Of a stretch of DNA of 8,372 nt, positions 1 to 6,707 are shown in pieces; position 1 is the first letter of the stretch; every line of letters starts with the position of its first letter. Source of the DNA: Euryarchaeota archaeon UBA10 (lineage in GTDB: Archaea > Thermoplasmatota > Poseidoniia > Poseidoniales > Poseidoniaceae); NCBI GenBank assembly GCA_002498185.1, contig DAGO01000119.1, forward strand, positions 1 through 8,372. The letters run 5' to 3'. The translations under genes and the position numbers were made by a program. The notes beneath the pieces are model-generated. The model did not search any database. It was not told the origin of the DNA and saw only the letters and a program-made list of their open reading frames with translations.

Positions 1-738
1 TCCGCGCTCAGGTTGTTAGGTGCTGAAAGAGCACCGTCTGGTAAAATGCCGCTGGTAGCAGATAGAGATTTGACTGGAGTATACATTCACGAAGCGCTGG
101 GTCACCCCTGCGAAGCCGATTTGGTAGCAGCAGGAGATTCTTGCTTAGAAGGACGCTTGGGAGAAACAATCGGATCAGAAATATGCACTGTGGTCGATGA
201 CCCAACAATGCGTGGTGGATACGGCTGTTATCCAATAGATGATGAGGGAGTGGATACTCGTCCAAAGAATCTGATTGTAAATGGTGTACTCACTGAATAC
301 CTTAACCACCGTGAGACTGCACACAGATATGACCTAGATCCGAATGGTGGCGCCCGGGCTCAAGATGGATTGCACCACCCACTTGTGAGAATGTCGAATA
401 CTGTCATTCAAGGAGGAACTCATCAAGACCTAGATGAATTGATTGAAGATATTGAATTCGGAGTATATGCTTGTGGAAGCAGAGGCGGCCAAGTAGACAC
501 CGGTAGAGGCTCGTTCCAATTTGCAGCACAGGAAGCTTGGATTATTGAGAATGGTTCACTATCCCGTCCAGTTCGAGACGTCAGTGTTTCCGGAATGACA
601 CTTGAGATTTTGAAGAACGTTGACGGATTGACCCGTGACGCATATCTTGGAGCACCGGGATTCTGTGGCAAAGGTCAGACTGTACCTGTTGGAGACGGTG
701 GACCATTGATGCGAATTAAGGAAGCACTGGTGGGATGA
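1..738 (+). CDS. tldD: TldD-type zinc metalloprotease, C-terminal part (5' truncated by window edge)
   Basis: The reading frame is open at base 1, so the true start lies upstream and only the last 245 codons are present. The motif HEALGH (codons at 88-105) is the HExxxH zinc site of the TldD family, and the GFCGKGQ segment (Cys codon 664-666) matches the conserved cysteine that supplies the third zinc ligand in TldD. In known TldD/TldE pairs this subunit holds the metal and cleaves small or unfolded peptides, for example the microcin B17 leader and CcdA in E. coli, probably in the cytoplasm. Its substrate here is unknown. The next gene, one base downstream, is the usual TldE partner, so the two are probably cotranscribed and form one complex. 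No frameshift is seen, and the missing N-terminal half is simply off the edge. Family assignment is firm; the physiological role is not. Confidence 0.93.
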   Translation, partial: SALRLLGAERAPSGKMPLVADRDLTGVYIHEALGHPCEADLVAAGDSCLEGRLGETIGSEICTVVDDPTMRGGYGCYPIDDEGVDTRPKNLIVNGVLTEYLNHRETAHRYDLDPNGGARAQDGLHHPLVRMSNTVIQGGTHQDLDELIEDIEFGVYACGSRGGQVDTGRGSFQFAAQEAWIIENGSLSRPVRDVSVSGMTLEILKNVDGLTRDAYLGAPGFCGKGQTVPVGDGGPLMRIKEALVG

Positions 739-739
739 T

Positions 740-2140
740 ATGATTCCTGATGATGCAGTTGAGCGTTTGATGGATTCAGCGCAAAAGATAGGGGTTGCTT
801 GTGAAAGTGCTGGCATTGCAGAATGGGAAATTTTCGCGTCCCAAGGATATGGAAATTCTCTAGACATTGAAGCTGGAAAGATATCAATGGCGTCGGGCGG
901 CGGTGAAGGCGGATTCGGAATCAGGATAGTAGAAGACGGCAGATATGGATTCGCACATCTTGTAGACCCCTCGTCAGCAGAAAGAGCAATTCAGCAAGCA
1001 CTTTCCATTGCAAGAAAATCACCTTCTATCGAAGGTTTTGAATTACCTGGAAATCAATCCGCATCCACTGTATCTGGGATGAAAGATAAGGCAATCTTAG
1101 ATATGGGTCCAGAGGATTTACTAGAACAAGGTGACCAAGTACTTACTAGAGTTACAGAATTGGATTCAAGAGCAGTTGCAGTCGGCGGCGGAATTGGTGT
1201 TGGTGCTGGAGCAGGTGCGATTGTAACGAGCTCAGGAATTGAAAGTGGTGGATTGTACACTTCGCACGGAGTTGGAATCCATGTCTCGATTGATGAGGAC
1301 GACCATTTAACTTCTTCATACGAGGGGGAATCTTCTCGAGGCTTACTCAAAGATTTGACAGCCTGTGTGGACAAAGCCGTCCACTGGTCTCAAATTACAA
1401 GACAAAAGATAGATGGTGGAGACACTGAAGATTGCCCTGTTCTGATGACTTCTGACGGTTTTTCGCCTTTATTCTCAGTCGTAGTTCCTTCTGCAATCAA
1501 AGGAGAAAGATTGGCACGAGGTGAATCTTTCTGGTCTGGAAAGATGAATGAAATTGTCATGGCAGACCACCTCTCTTTGGTCGATGATGGGTTGATGGAA
1601 GGCGGAATGTCTTCTGGCTCTCGTGATGATGAGGGTGTTCCAAGCCAGACTCAAACAGTTGTGGATGCTGGTAGATTGACTGGAGAGTTGTGGTCGACTA
1701 GAGATGCAGCTAAATTGGTGTCAGAAGGTAAGGTTTCCGAGGCCCAGACAACGGGTTCCGCATCCAGAGGCGGGCATACAGCCCCACCGATATGTGGTTG
1801 TAGCGATCTGATTCTGTCCTCCAATTCCAAGACTCATTCCAGAGATAGACTAGTTGAGGAAATGGAAGAAGGTTACATTGTGCACAGCGTTATGGGTGCA
1901 CATACAGCTAATCCAACCAGCGGTGATTTTTCGGTAACTACTTCAACAATCTTGCGAGTTGAAGGTGGAGAGATAATCGGCGCACTTTCACAGGCAGGAT
2001 TCTCTGGAAATATGGCCAAAGCACTTTCTGGAAGAGTAATTCTTGGAGATACCTCAAAACGCAAGGGTTCATACAGCACCGGCTCAATGCATGTCCCAGA
2101 TGTTCTGATGTTGGACGGTTTGAGGATTAATCCTGCTTGA
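740..2140 (+). CDS. pmbA: TldE/PmbA-type partner subunit of the TldD protease
   Basis: This 466-residue protein has the usual TldE/PmbA length and architecture. The N-terminal domain has alternating strands and a GIRIVEDGRYGFA segment (about residues 60-72). The middle is glycine-rich (about 148-160, GGGIGVGAGAGA). The C-terminal domain has the family signature AHTANPTSGDFSV. It lacks the HExxxH site, as expected for the non-catalytic partner. The ATG at 740 begins one base after the tldD stop and is preceded by GGTGG at 729-733 with six bases of spacing, which supports this start and suggests translational coupling. By analogy with the E. coli pair it would complete the active heteromeric peptidase and shape the substrate cavity. 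The two genes could process a ribosomal peptide product, but no peptide-modification enzyme is visible in the window. Confidence 0.92.
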   Translation: MIPDDAVERLMDSAQKIGVACESAGIAEWEIFASQGYGNSLDIEAGKISMASGGGEGGFGIRIVEDGRYGFAHLVDPSSAERAIQQALSIARKSPSIEGFELPGNQSASTVSGMKDKAILDMGPEDLLEQGDQVLTRVTELDSRAVAVGGGIGVGAGAGAIVTSSGIESGGLYTSHGVGIHVSIDEDDHLTSSYEGESSRGLLKDLTACVDKAVHWSQITRQKIDGGDTEDCPVLMTSDGFSPLFSVVVPSAIKGERLARGESFWSGKMNEIVMADHLSLVDDGLMEGGMSSGSRDDEGVPSQTQTVVDAGRLTGELWSTRDAAKLVSEGKVSEAQTTGSASRGGHTAPPICGCSDLILSSNSKTHSRDRLVEEMEEGYIVHSVMGAHTANPTSGDFSVTTSTILRVEGGEIIGALSQAGFSGNMAKALSGRVILGDTSKRKGSYSTGSMHVPDVLMLDGLRINPA

Positions 2141-2214
2141 TAGATTCACATTCATTAGTTTGCGAATCTGGCAGACATCTTCAAGAACCGTCTCCATTGA
2201 ACATTCAACTCCAC

Positions 2215-2222
2215 GGAGGTGA
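2215..2222 (+). promoter_or_regulatory. Strong Shine-Dalgarno site GGAGGTGA
   Basis: GGAGGTGA is an almost complete complement to the archaeal 16S rRNA 3' end. It lies six bases before the GTG at 2229. No ATG follows at a suitable distance, so this site argues that the small frame at 2229 is translated. It is the strongest such site in the window. The 74 bases before it (2141-2214) hold no recognisable TATA-like box or terminator. Confidence 0.75.
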
Positions 2223-2228
2223 AAGGGA

Positions 2229-2327
2229 GTGTCAACAAAACTCAACCAACCAGCACGAAAGCCCGAACACCCGTCCTATGACGGGCCAGAAATTGAATTG
2301 GACCGTCGAGGTGTTTCTAATGTCTGA
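2229..2327 (+). CDS. Small unrecognised protein, 32 residues, upstream of and overlapping RPA
   Basis: The frame starts with GTG at 2229, six bases after a strong GGAGGTGA, and ends with TGA at 2325-2327. The 32-residue product is hydrophilic and proline- and charge-rich (for example the segment YDGPEIELDRRGV). It has no membrane segment and no cysteine. I do not recognise it. The last eight bases overlap the start of the RPA gene (ATG at 2320) in another frame, and the RPA ribosome binding site GAGGTG lies inside this frame. This is the classic arrangement for translational coupling. It could be a genuine small protein of the replication operon, or a leader whose translation sets the level of RPA. 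The evidence is the ribosome site, the spacing and the overlap; conservation is untested. Confidence 0.5.
   Translation: MSTKLNQPARKPEHPSYDGPEIELDRRGVSNV
2308..2313 (+). promoter_or_regulatory. Shine-Dalgarno site GAGGTG deciding the RPA start
   Basis: GAGGTG sits six bases before the ATG at 2320. It supports that ATG over the much earlier in-frame TTG at 2137, which overlaps the pmbA stop and would add 61 residues of non-protein-like sequence. The site is itself within the small upstream frame. Confidence 0.65.
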
Positions 2328-4023
2328 CTATGAAGCACATGTTTCGGAAGTCATCAAGCAAGTTCCAGAAGCGGACCCTGAAAAGGTCGCAGAAGCCTTT
2401 GCAAGATATGAGAAGGATTTCCTAATTCCTCCTGAAGATGCTATGCGCTCTGTTCTACGTCGTTTCCAATCAGATACTGGCGCACCAGTGCAATCCAATC
2501 AACAATCATCTGCCTCTCAAAGACAATCATTGCCAATAAAGAAGGTAGAGAGACTATCTGACTTATCTGCAGATGATCGTAATGTCGAAATTGAAGTGGA
2601 AATAGTTACTCACAATCCCAGAACTACGATGGTTCGCGGTGAAGAAAAAATAGTACCATATGGTTTGATTGAAGACCAACCTTGGTCGGAAGGTGGAAAT
2701 CGCACTAGATGGGAATACAAGGATTGGGGAAACAATCCAAACATTGCACCAGGTGCAGTCGTACGCCTTGAAGGAGTTTCAGTTAACGAATACCAAGGAA
2801 GAATGAGTATCAATGTGAACCAAGCTAGTAGGGTAGTGGTCCTGAGAGAGGGTGTGCGTACAATAACAACACCAGGAGAACCTGTTGATATTAACTCAAT
2901 AAAATCTGAGGGTTCTGTAACGGTAGTTGGTAGATTGCTTGCATCTCGTAAAGATGTTATCCATCGCAAAGATGGCTCTGGTTCTATAGACGTAGTTAGA
3001 GGTAGAGTTGCGGATGATAGCGGTGCTATTGGGTTCTTATCTTGGGAACCATTCGAACATGAGATTGGGTCATTATTGAAAATAGAAAATGCCCAAATTA
3101 GGGTATTCAGAGATACTCCTGAAATCAATATTGGAAGTTCTTCCAAAATTGAGATATTCCATGATTCAAATTTCGCGTCTGCCGAAGATTTAGTTGCTCG
3201 CTCAGTAAGTCGAATCGAAGACCTAAGAGACGGGTCAAGAGATGTGGAAATCGTCTTGGAAATCCAGAAGATGATTAAGCGTGATTTCCAAGGTAGAGAT
3301 GGTGAAGCAAAGAGCGTTTGGTCTGGTGATGTTGCCGACCCAACGGGTAAATGCCGTTGTTCAATCTGGTCCGAGCCTCCGTTTGATTTCGAATCAACAC
3401 CTGTGGTTGTAAGACTCAAAGGAGTCAGAGTAAGGGCTTGGCAAGGAATCCCTGACATTACAGTCGACAATGAATCACAGATAGAAGTCTTAGCAGCAGC
3501 GCCTTGGGGTGACGATATCGACCTAGCAAACAATGTCGTTGATGTGGAGCTCAAGGACTTGTCATCTGGTGCTAGCAGAGTTGGGATTTCTACCACTGGC
3601 ACTGTGATTTCAATTAGAGAAGATTCCGGGATAATCAGTAGATGTAGCGAATGTCGTAGAGTTCTAAGGGATGGGCAATGTTCACTTGCTTCATGCTCAT
3701 CTTATGAGGGAGTTGATGACGTAAGACTACGAATGGTTCTGGATGACGGCAAATCTACAATTTCGTTAATTGTCAATAAATCAGCATCTGAATCATTGAT
3801 CGGAATGAAGCAAGACAAAATATCGTCGCACATTGTTGAAAATGGAACAATGGCCTTTGTCCAAGAACTTAGAGAATTATTACTTGGAAAGAAGTTGAAG
3901 GCGAATGGTAGGACTATTGTCGATGAGCAAGGAGCGATGTTACTATCTGATGAAGTGGAATTGGTCGAGGTAGATTCGGTTCTTGCTGCAACCGAATTAA
4001 GAGCAAAGTGGGGGGTGATTTGA
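2320..4023 (+). CDS. rpa: Replication protein A, single-stranded DNA-binding protein with several OB folds and a zinc finger
   Basis: With the ATG at 2320 the product is 567 residues. Residues 1-50 form a helical N-terminal region typical of euryarchaeal RPA. A glutamine/serine-rich linker follows (about 51-72). Three OB-fold-like units can be placed at about 77-175, 183-281 and 295-391, each with the strand patterns xVVRLEGVxV or similar (VVRLEGVSVNEYQG, VVRLKGVRVRAWQG). The fourth, C-terminal OB unit (about 404-555) holds a zinc finger with Cys442, Cys445, Cys454 and Cys459. The segment CSECRRVLRDGQC is very like other archaeal RPA fingers. The protein should coat single-stranded DNA during replication, repair and recombination. 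The RPA-associated protein gene follows with a one-base overlap. The small frame just upstream may couple its translation. An N-terminal extension to 2137 is unlikely. Confidence 0.92.
   Translation: MSDYEAHVSEVIKQVPEADPEKVAEAFARYEKDFLIPPEDAMRSVLRRFQSDTGAPVQSNQQSSASQRQSLPIKKVERLSDLSADDRNVEIEVEIVTHNPRTTMVRGEEKIVPYGLIEDQPWSEGGNRTRWEYKDWGNNPNIAPGAVVRLEGVSVNEYQGRMSINVNQASRVVVLREGVRTITTPGEPVDINSIKSEGSVTVVGRLLASRKDVIHRKDGSGSIDVVRGRVADDSGAIGFLSWEPFEHEIGSLLKIENAQIRVFRDTPEINIGSSSKIEIFHDSNFASAEDLVARSVSRIEDLRDGSRDVEIVLEIQKMIKRDFQGRDGEAKSVWSGDVADPTGKCRCSIWSEPPFDFESTPVVVRLKGVRVRAWQGIPDITVDNESQIEVLAAAPWGDDIDLANNVVDVELKDLSSGASRVGISTTGTVISIREDSGIISRCSECRRVLRDGQCSLASCSSYEGVDDVRLRMVLDDGKSTISLIVNKSASESLIGMKQDKISSHIVENGTMAFVQELRELLLGKKLKANGRTIVDEQGAMLLSDEVELVEVDSVLAATELRAKWGVI
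4014..4019 (+). promoter_or_regulatory. Shine-Dalgarno site GGTGAT for the RPA-associated protein
   Basis: GGTGAT within a G-run at 4011-4019 lies three bases before the ATG at 4023, inside the last codons of rpa. It favours 4023 over the in-frame GTG at 4008, which would add only five residues and would place the site inside the coding sequence. Confidence 0.6.
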
Positions 4024-4973
4024 TGCAGCCAGCAAGAAGAGCAAGAAGACAGCCTGCCTGGCATATGCTAGCCTCAGAGTTTAGCGATTCCACATTGAGT
4101 CAACAAGGTTCTGGAGAATTTGATCCACTATTTGTGATAACTAAACTTGGAGCGAAAGTGAACCGCGTGGTAGTTGCTGGTATGCTCGAGAGGTTAGACC
4201 CACGAGAAACCTCCAATGGCTCTACTCTATGGCAGGGTCAATTGAGGGACCCATCTGGTTTGCATTTCTTTTCAGTAGGAGATTATGCACCTGAGTCTAT
4301 GAGAGAATTAACCATTCAATTATCTTCGAGAATTGAAGGTGGTGAAACAATCATGATTTTGATGACAGCAAAAGCACGTTATTTCCAAAATGATGAAGGC
4401 GCAGTCTATACAAGTTTGAGGCCAGAAGAAGCAGCTGTAATTACTCGAGAAAGCTATCGAAACTGGCTTGTTGAAGCATCTGAAGGTATGCTTGAGAGAA
4501 TTGACATGCACGAAAAATCCTCATCGCTAGAGAAAAACTCGGAAGCATTAGCAGCCGGAGGAATCCCAGAAGAGATGCGTGAAGGCATCCTTCTTGCTAA
4601 CGAGCATTATGGAGAAATCGATTTGGAGACATATCGACTCAATATCATGAATTCACTGGATATCGCTGAAGATAAGGTTCCTTCAATGTCGAAACCAGCG
4701 GTCCCTCAATCTCAGAAGAGTCTAGATGTCGAAGAGACTGAGTCCTCTACAGAAGAGGAAAGCAGCGCTGAAGGAGAGGTTGATTTGAAGAAAGTATTAC
4801 TTGATTTAATCTCCAGATTAGATCAAGGAGAAGGCGTTGATTTCGATACACTACTCTCTAATGCTGCCGCTCGAGGCCATGATAGGGATGCTTCTGAATC
4901 ATCTTTGGATGAATTAACTGAGGAAGGCTCTGTTCATGAGCCGCGCTTTGGATGGTTTAAGATTACGAATTGA
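4023..4973 (+). CDS. RPA-associated protein (COG3390 type), OB fold plus C-terminal winged-helix-like domain
   Basis: The 316-residue product starts with the ATG that shares its A with the rpa stop codon (TGATG), a strong sign of coupled translation with RPA. The N-terminus has RRQPAWHMLASEF, followed by the family hallmark VITKLGAKVNRVVVAGML (about 38-55), an OB-fold body with DPSG and YAPE segments (76-91), and KARYF...VYTSLRPE (about 117-134). A serine/glutamate-rich acidic linker covers about 221-252. The C-terminus (about 253-314) looks like a small winged helix ending in EPRFGWFKI, as seen in archaeal homologues. In haloarchaea such proteins are encoded next to, and act with, a specific RPA in DNA repair. 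The same partnership is inferred here. The protein is expected to be cytoplasmic or chromatin-bound. Family call is firm; the partner assignment rests on synteny. Confidence 0.88.
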   Translation: MQPARRARRQPAWHMLASEFSDSTLSQQGSGEFDPLFVITKLGAKVNRVVVAGMLERLDPRETSNGSTLWQGQLRDPSGLHFFSVGDYAPESMRELTIQLSSRIEGGETIMILMTAKARYFQNDEGAVYTSLRPEEAAVITRESYRNWLVEASEGMLERIDMHEKSSSLEKNSEALAAGGIPEEMREGILLANEHYGEIDLETYRLNIMNSLDIAEDKVPSMSKPAVPQSQKSLDVEETESSTEEESSAEGEVDLKKVLLDLISRLDQGEGVDFDTLLSNAAARGHDRDASESSLDELTEEGSVHEPRFGWFKITN

Positions 4974-5023
4974 GTTGAATACTCCAACAGGTTCAAGTCC
5001 CATTCGCGTTCTCATTGGTTCAC

Positions 5024-5029
5024 AGGTGA
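5024..5029 (+). promoter_or_regulatory. Shine-Dalgarno site AGGTGA before the 117-residue protein
   Basis: AGGTGA ends four bases before the ATG at 5034 and supports that start. The 60-base gap 4974-5033 holds no other clear feature. It is the only gap in this part of the window and so the likeliest place for a new transcript to begin. Confidence 0.6.
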
Positions 5030-5033
5030 GCCT

Positions 5034-5387
5034 ATGGCAGGAACAGATTTCTTTATTCGCCCCGCAAGCGGTACATCAAGTTCAGACTGGTTGAGATTAC
5101 CTAACGCAGATATTAGCGTAGCAATAACTCGTAGAATTACTCGAACAGTACTGCATGGTGGCGAGGGCGATGACTTAGTTGATGAAGGAGCCGAATCAGC
5201 TATCTACACGGTACGTGGCGAAATGGATTTTGAAGAATACAAAAAAATCCTGAAAATGTTCCGCTCTGGCCAACCATATATTCACGACCCGTTCGAAGAA
5301 AGAGATGTAAAATGTGTATTTGGTAAAATCGAATACGACGGTTCAGAGAAAATTTACCGTTTCGAGTTGATTGAAGATATACGCTGA
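5034..5387 (+). CDS. Small soluble protein of unknown function, phage tail/baseplate-like pattern, first gene of secretion cluster
   Basis: The 117-residue product has no signal peptide, no membrane segment and no pilin-like N-terminus, so it is not an obvious pilin. It seems rich in beta strands: a short N-terminal stretch, strands around 26-40, then a YTVRGEMDFEEYKKI segment (58-72), a short helix, LKMFRSGQPY (73-82), and two closing strands ending in YRFELIEDIR. That order (strand with a glycine, a helix, a 'sGqP' turn, then two strands with a charged end) is the one I associate with small phage tail and baseplate proteins. This is pattern recognition only, with no sequence identity claimed. 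It precedes the two F-domain proteins and the ATPase in the same orientation, nine bases ahead of the next start. A TTTAAGAT stretch at 4956-4963 might be its TATA box, but this is weak. Confidence 0.8.
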   Translation: MAGTDFFIRPASGTSSSDWLRLPNADISVAITRRITRTVLHGGEGDDLVDEGAESAIYTVRGEMDFEEYKKILKMFRSGQPYIHDPFEERDVKCVFGKIEYDGSEKIYRFELIEDIR

Positions 5388-5393
5388 GGTGAT
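5386..5393 (+). promoter_or_regulatory. Shine-Dalgarno site GAGGTGAT overlapping the upstream stop
   Basis: GAGGTGAT overlaps the TGA of the 117-residue gene (5385-5387) and ends three bases before the ATG at 5397. It fixes the start of the first F-domain protein and couples it to the upstream gene. Confidence 0.7.
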
Positions 5394-5396
5394 TGA

Positions 5397-5969
5397 ATGC
5401 GTTCATTAGATGAGTCCAGAGAAGTTCTGTATGTAATCAGAACTTTGGATGTTCTAATGGGCTCAGGAGTAGGATTAGAAGCAGCAATCCATTCTATTTC
5501 CCAAGGCGGATATGGTATTATTTCCAAGGACTTTGCCGATTTGATGGATAACATCAACAAAGGCCGTCCATTAGAAAAAGAACTTCGTGCATTGCTCAAA
5601 AAAGCAGAGACTGATGGCTACAAAAGGGTCATCAATACCATGCTCAACAACGTGACTCAAAACACCGACATCATTGAGACTCTAAGGAAACAAGGAGAAA
5701 GGATGGAAGAAAGTCGAACAGAGAATGTAAAAGAATACATCGAAGAATTAGGCGGTGTTCCAGAAACACTACTGTCTATTGGAATGATTGGGCCAATCAT
5801 TCTTTCAATACTCGGAATCGCACCTCAATTGATGGAAGATGCGGAGGAATTGTTCGGTCCTATGGACCAAGGGATGATTATGAGCATTGTAAATGTAGGA
5901 CTATTCTTGACTTTGCTAGGTATGGCAATGATTGGGCTAAAAGCCCACACTAAAGACCCGGGGTTGTGA
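5397..5969 (+). CDS. Type II secretion F-domain membrane protein, first (short) platform subunit, TadB/TadC-like
   Basis: The 190-residue product has a cytoplasmic helical domain (about 5-122) of the T2SF/GspF type, with the expected hydrophobic helices around RTLDVLMGSGVGLEAAI and the turn NKGRPLEKEL (55-64). Two membrane segments follow, at about 124-143 and 159-182. It is much shorter than usual GspF or FlaJ proteins because it has one F domain and no N-terminal membrane helix. Such proteins form the inner-membrane platform that couples the secretion ATPase to pilus assembly. The next gene carries a second F domain in the same reading frame after a single stop plus one codon. The two together (about 435 codons) equal one archaeal two-domain platform protein. 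Whether it is closer to TadB or TadC cannot be told by eye. Confidence 0.8.
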   Translation: MRSLDESREVLYVIRTLDVLMGSGVGLEAAIHSISQGGYGIISKDFADLMDNINKGRPLEKELRALLKKAETDGYKRVINTMLNNVTQNTDIIETLRKQGERMEESRTENVKEYIEELGGVPETLLSIGMIGPIILSILGIAPQLMEDAEELFGPMDQGMIMSIVNVGLFLTLLGMAMIGLKAHTKDPGL

Positions 5970-5972
5970 TCT

Positions 5973-6704
5973 ATGTTATTCGGAATCCTGGAGATGTTTA
6001 GAAATGACCCGTTGTTACTTTTCATCATCACATTAGGTGTAGCATGCGCGATAGGAGGGATTCCTCCAATCCTAGAAAGAGTCAGAAGAAGAAGTATCGA
6101 GAACGATTTACCTGCGATGCTTGAAGCACTATCCGATTCTCTTGGCGCTGGACTTGGTCTCCAACAAGCTATGATGGCTGAGGCTGATAGAAACACAGGA
6201 ACTCTAGGTAAGTTACTGAAAGAAACACTATCTGAAAGCCATGCATCTTCATTTGATTCAGCTCTTGCGAACTTTGCAACTAAATCTCGCTCCTCACAGG
6301 TTCAGAGAGTTATGCACTTGATGTCTACCGCTATAGAACAAGACGCTCCTTTACAAAATATCCTTGCTGATATGTCTAGAGACTATGAGAGATTGAATGA
6401 TTTGATGAATCGCAGAGAGTCTGATTTGATGGGTAGGTCGATTCTGATTATCATGTTCGTATCAGTTGGTTTGCCATTCCTGATTGCATTTATTGTCGGT
6501 CTATTCGCACCTAGAACCCAAGGGTTTCAACTTGATTCTTTCAACTCTTCATTCACACTATTCTTTGGAGCAGCCTCGCTTGTAGCCATTGCAGTTAGCG
6601 GTAGAATGCTTGGCAGGATGCGTTCAGCATTGTGGTGGGCTCCACTCTGGATGGCTGTTTCGATGTCGATTTATCACGTAGGAGTCTTAGTAATTGGAGG
6701 TTAG
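5973..6704 (+). CDS. Type II secretion F-domain membrane protein, second platform subunit, TadC-like
   Basis: The 243-residue product has an N-terminal membrane helix (about 12-34), a charged cytoplasmic stretch beginning with ERVRRRS, a T2SF domain (about 45-150, including LPAMLEALSDSLGAGLGLQQAM), then three membrane helices (about 155-178, 192-210, 217-240). This matches the inner-membrane platform protein of Tad and archaeal pilus systems. The ATG follows the upstream stop after three bases (TGA TCT ATG). Only a poor ribosome site is present (GTGAT at 5966-5970), so initiation probably depends on ribosomes finishing the previous gene. It should pair with the first F-domain protein and be driven by the ATPase encoded next. 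Length and topology look complete. Confidence 0.82.
   Translation: MLFGILEMFRNDPLLLFIITLGVACAIGGIPPILERVRRRSIENDLPAMLEALSDSLGAGLGLQQAMMAEADRNTGTLGKLLKETLSESHASSFDSALANFATKSRSSQVQRVMHLMSTAIEQDAPLQNILADMSRDYERLNDLMNRRESDLMGRSILIIMFVSVGLPFLIAFIVGLFAPRTQGFQLDSFNSSFTLFFGAASLVAIAVSGRMLGRMRSALWWAPLWMAVSMSIYHVGVLVIGG
6696..6700 (+). promoter_or_regulatory. Shine-Dalgarno site GGAGG for the secretion ATPase
   Basis: GGAGG lies in the last codons of the second F-domain gene, seven bases before the ATG at 6708, and supports that start. Confidence 0.65.
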
Positions 6705-6707
6705 AAT

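Noticed and set aside
2142..2169. Inverted repeat AGATTC...GAATCT after pmbA, possible terminator
   Set aside because: Only six pairs around a 16-base loop and no T-run after it, so chance is likely.
2137..2319. 61-residue N-terminal extension of RPA from TTG at 2137
   Set aside because: It overlaps the pmbA stop, has no ribosome site and a composition unlike the rest of the protein. The ATG at 2320 has GAGGTG at good spacing.
2610..3602. 330-codon open frame on the minus strand inside rpa
   Set aside because: Its product is serine/threonine/proline/leucine-rich with no domain pattern, and it lies opposite a clearly real RPA. It is a shadow of rpa codon use.
4956..4963. TTTAAGAT as a TATA box for the secretion cluster
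   Set aside because: It is inside the previous coding region, and one short AT-rich match is expected by chance. Position relative to 5034 is plausible but unsupported.
4972..4988. Small overlapping hairpins GAGT/ACTC and GTTG/CAAC after the RPA-associated gene
   Set aside because: Stems of four pairs without a T-run; too weak to call a terminator or regulatory element.
4990..5010. GGTTCAAGTCC, resembling a tRNA T-arm
   Set aside because: The bases flanking the TTCAAGT loop do not pair as a five-base stem (only two G-C pairs form), and no anticodon or acceptor arm fits around it.
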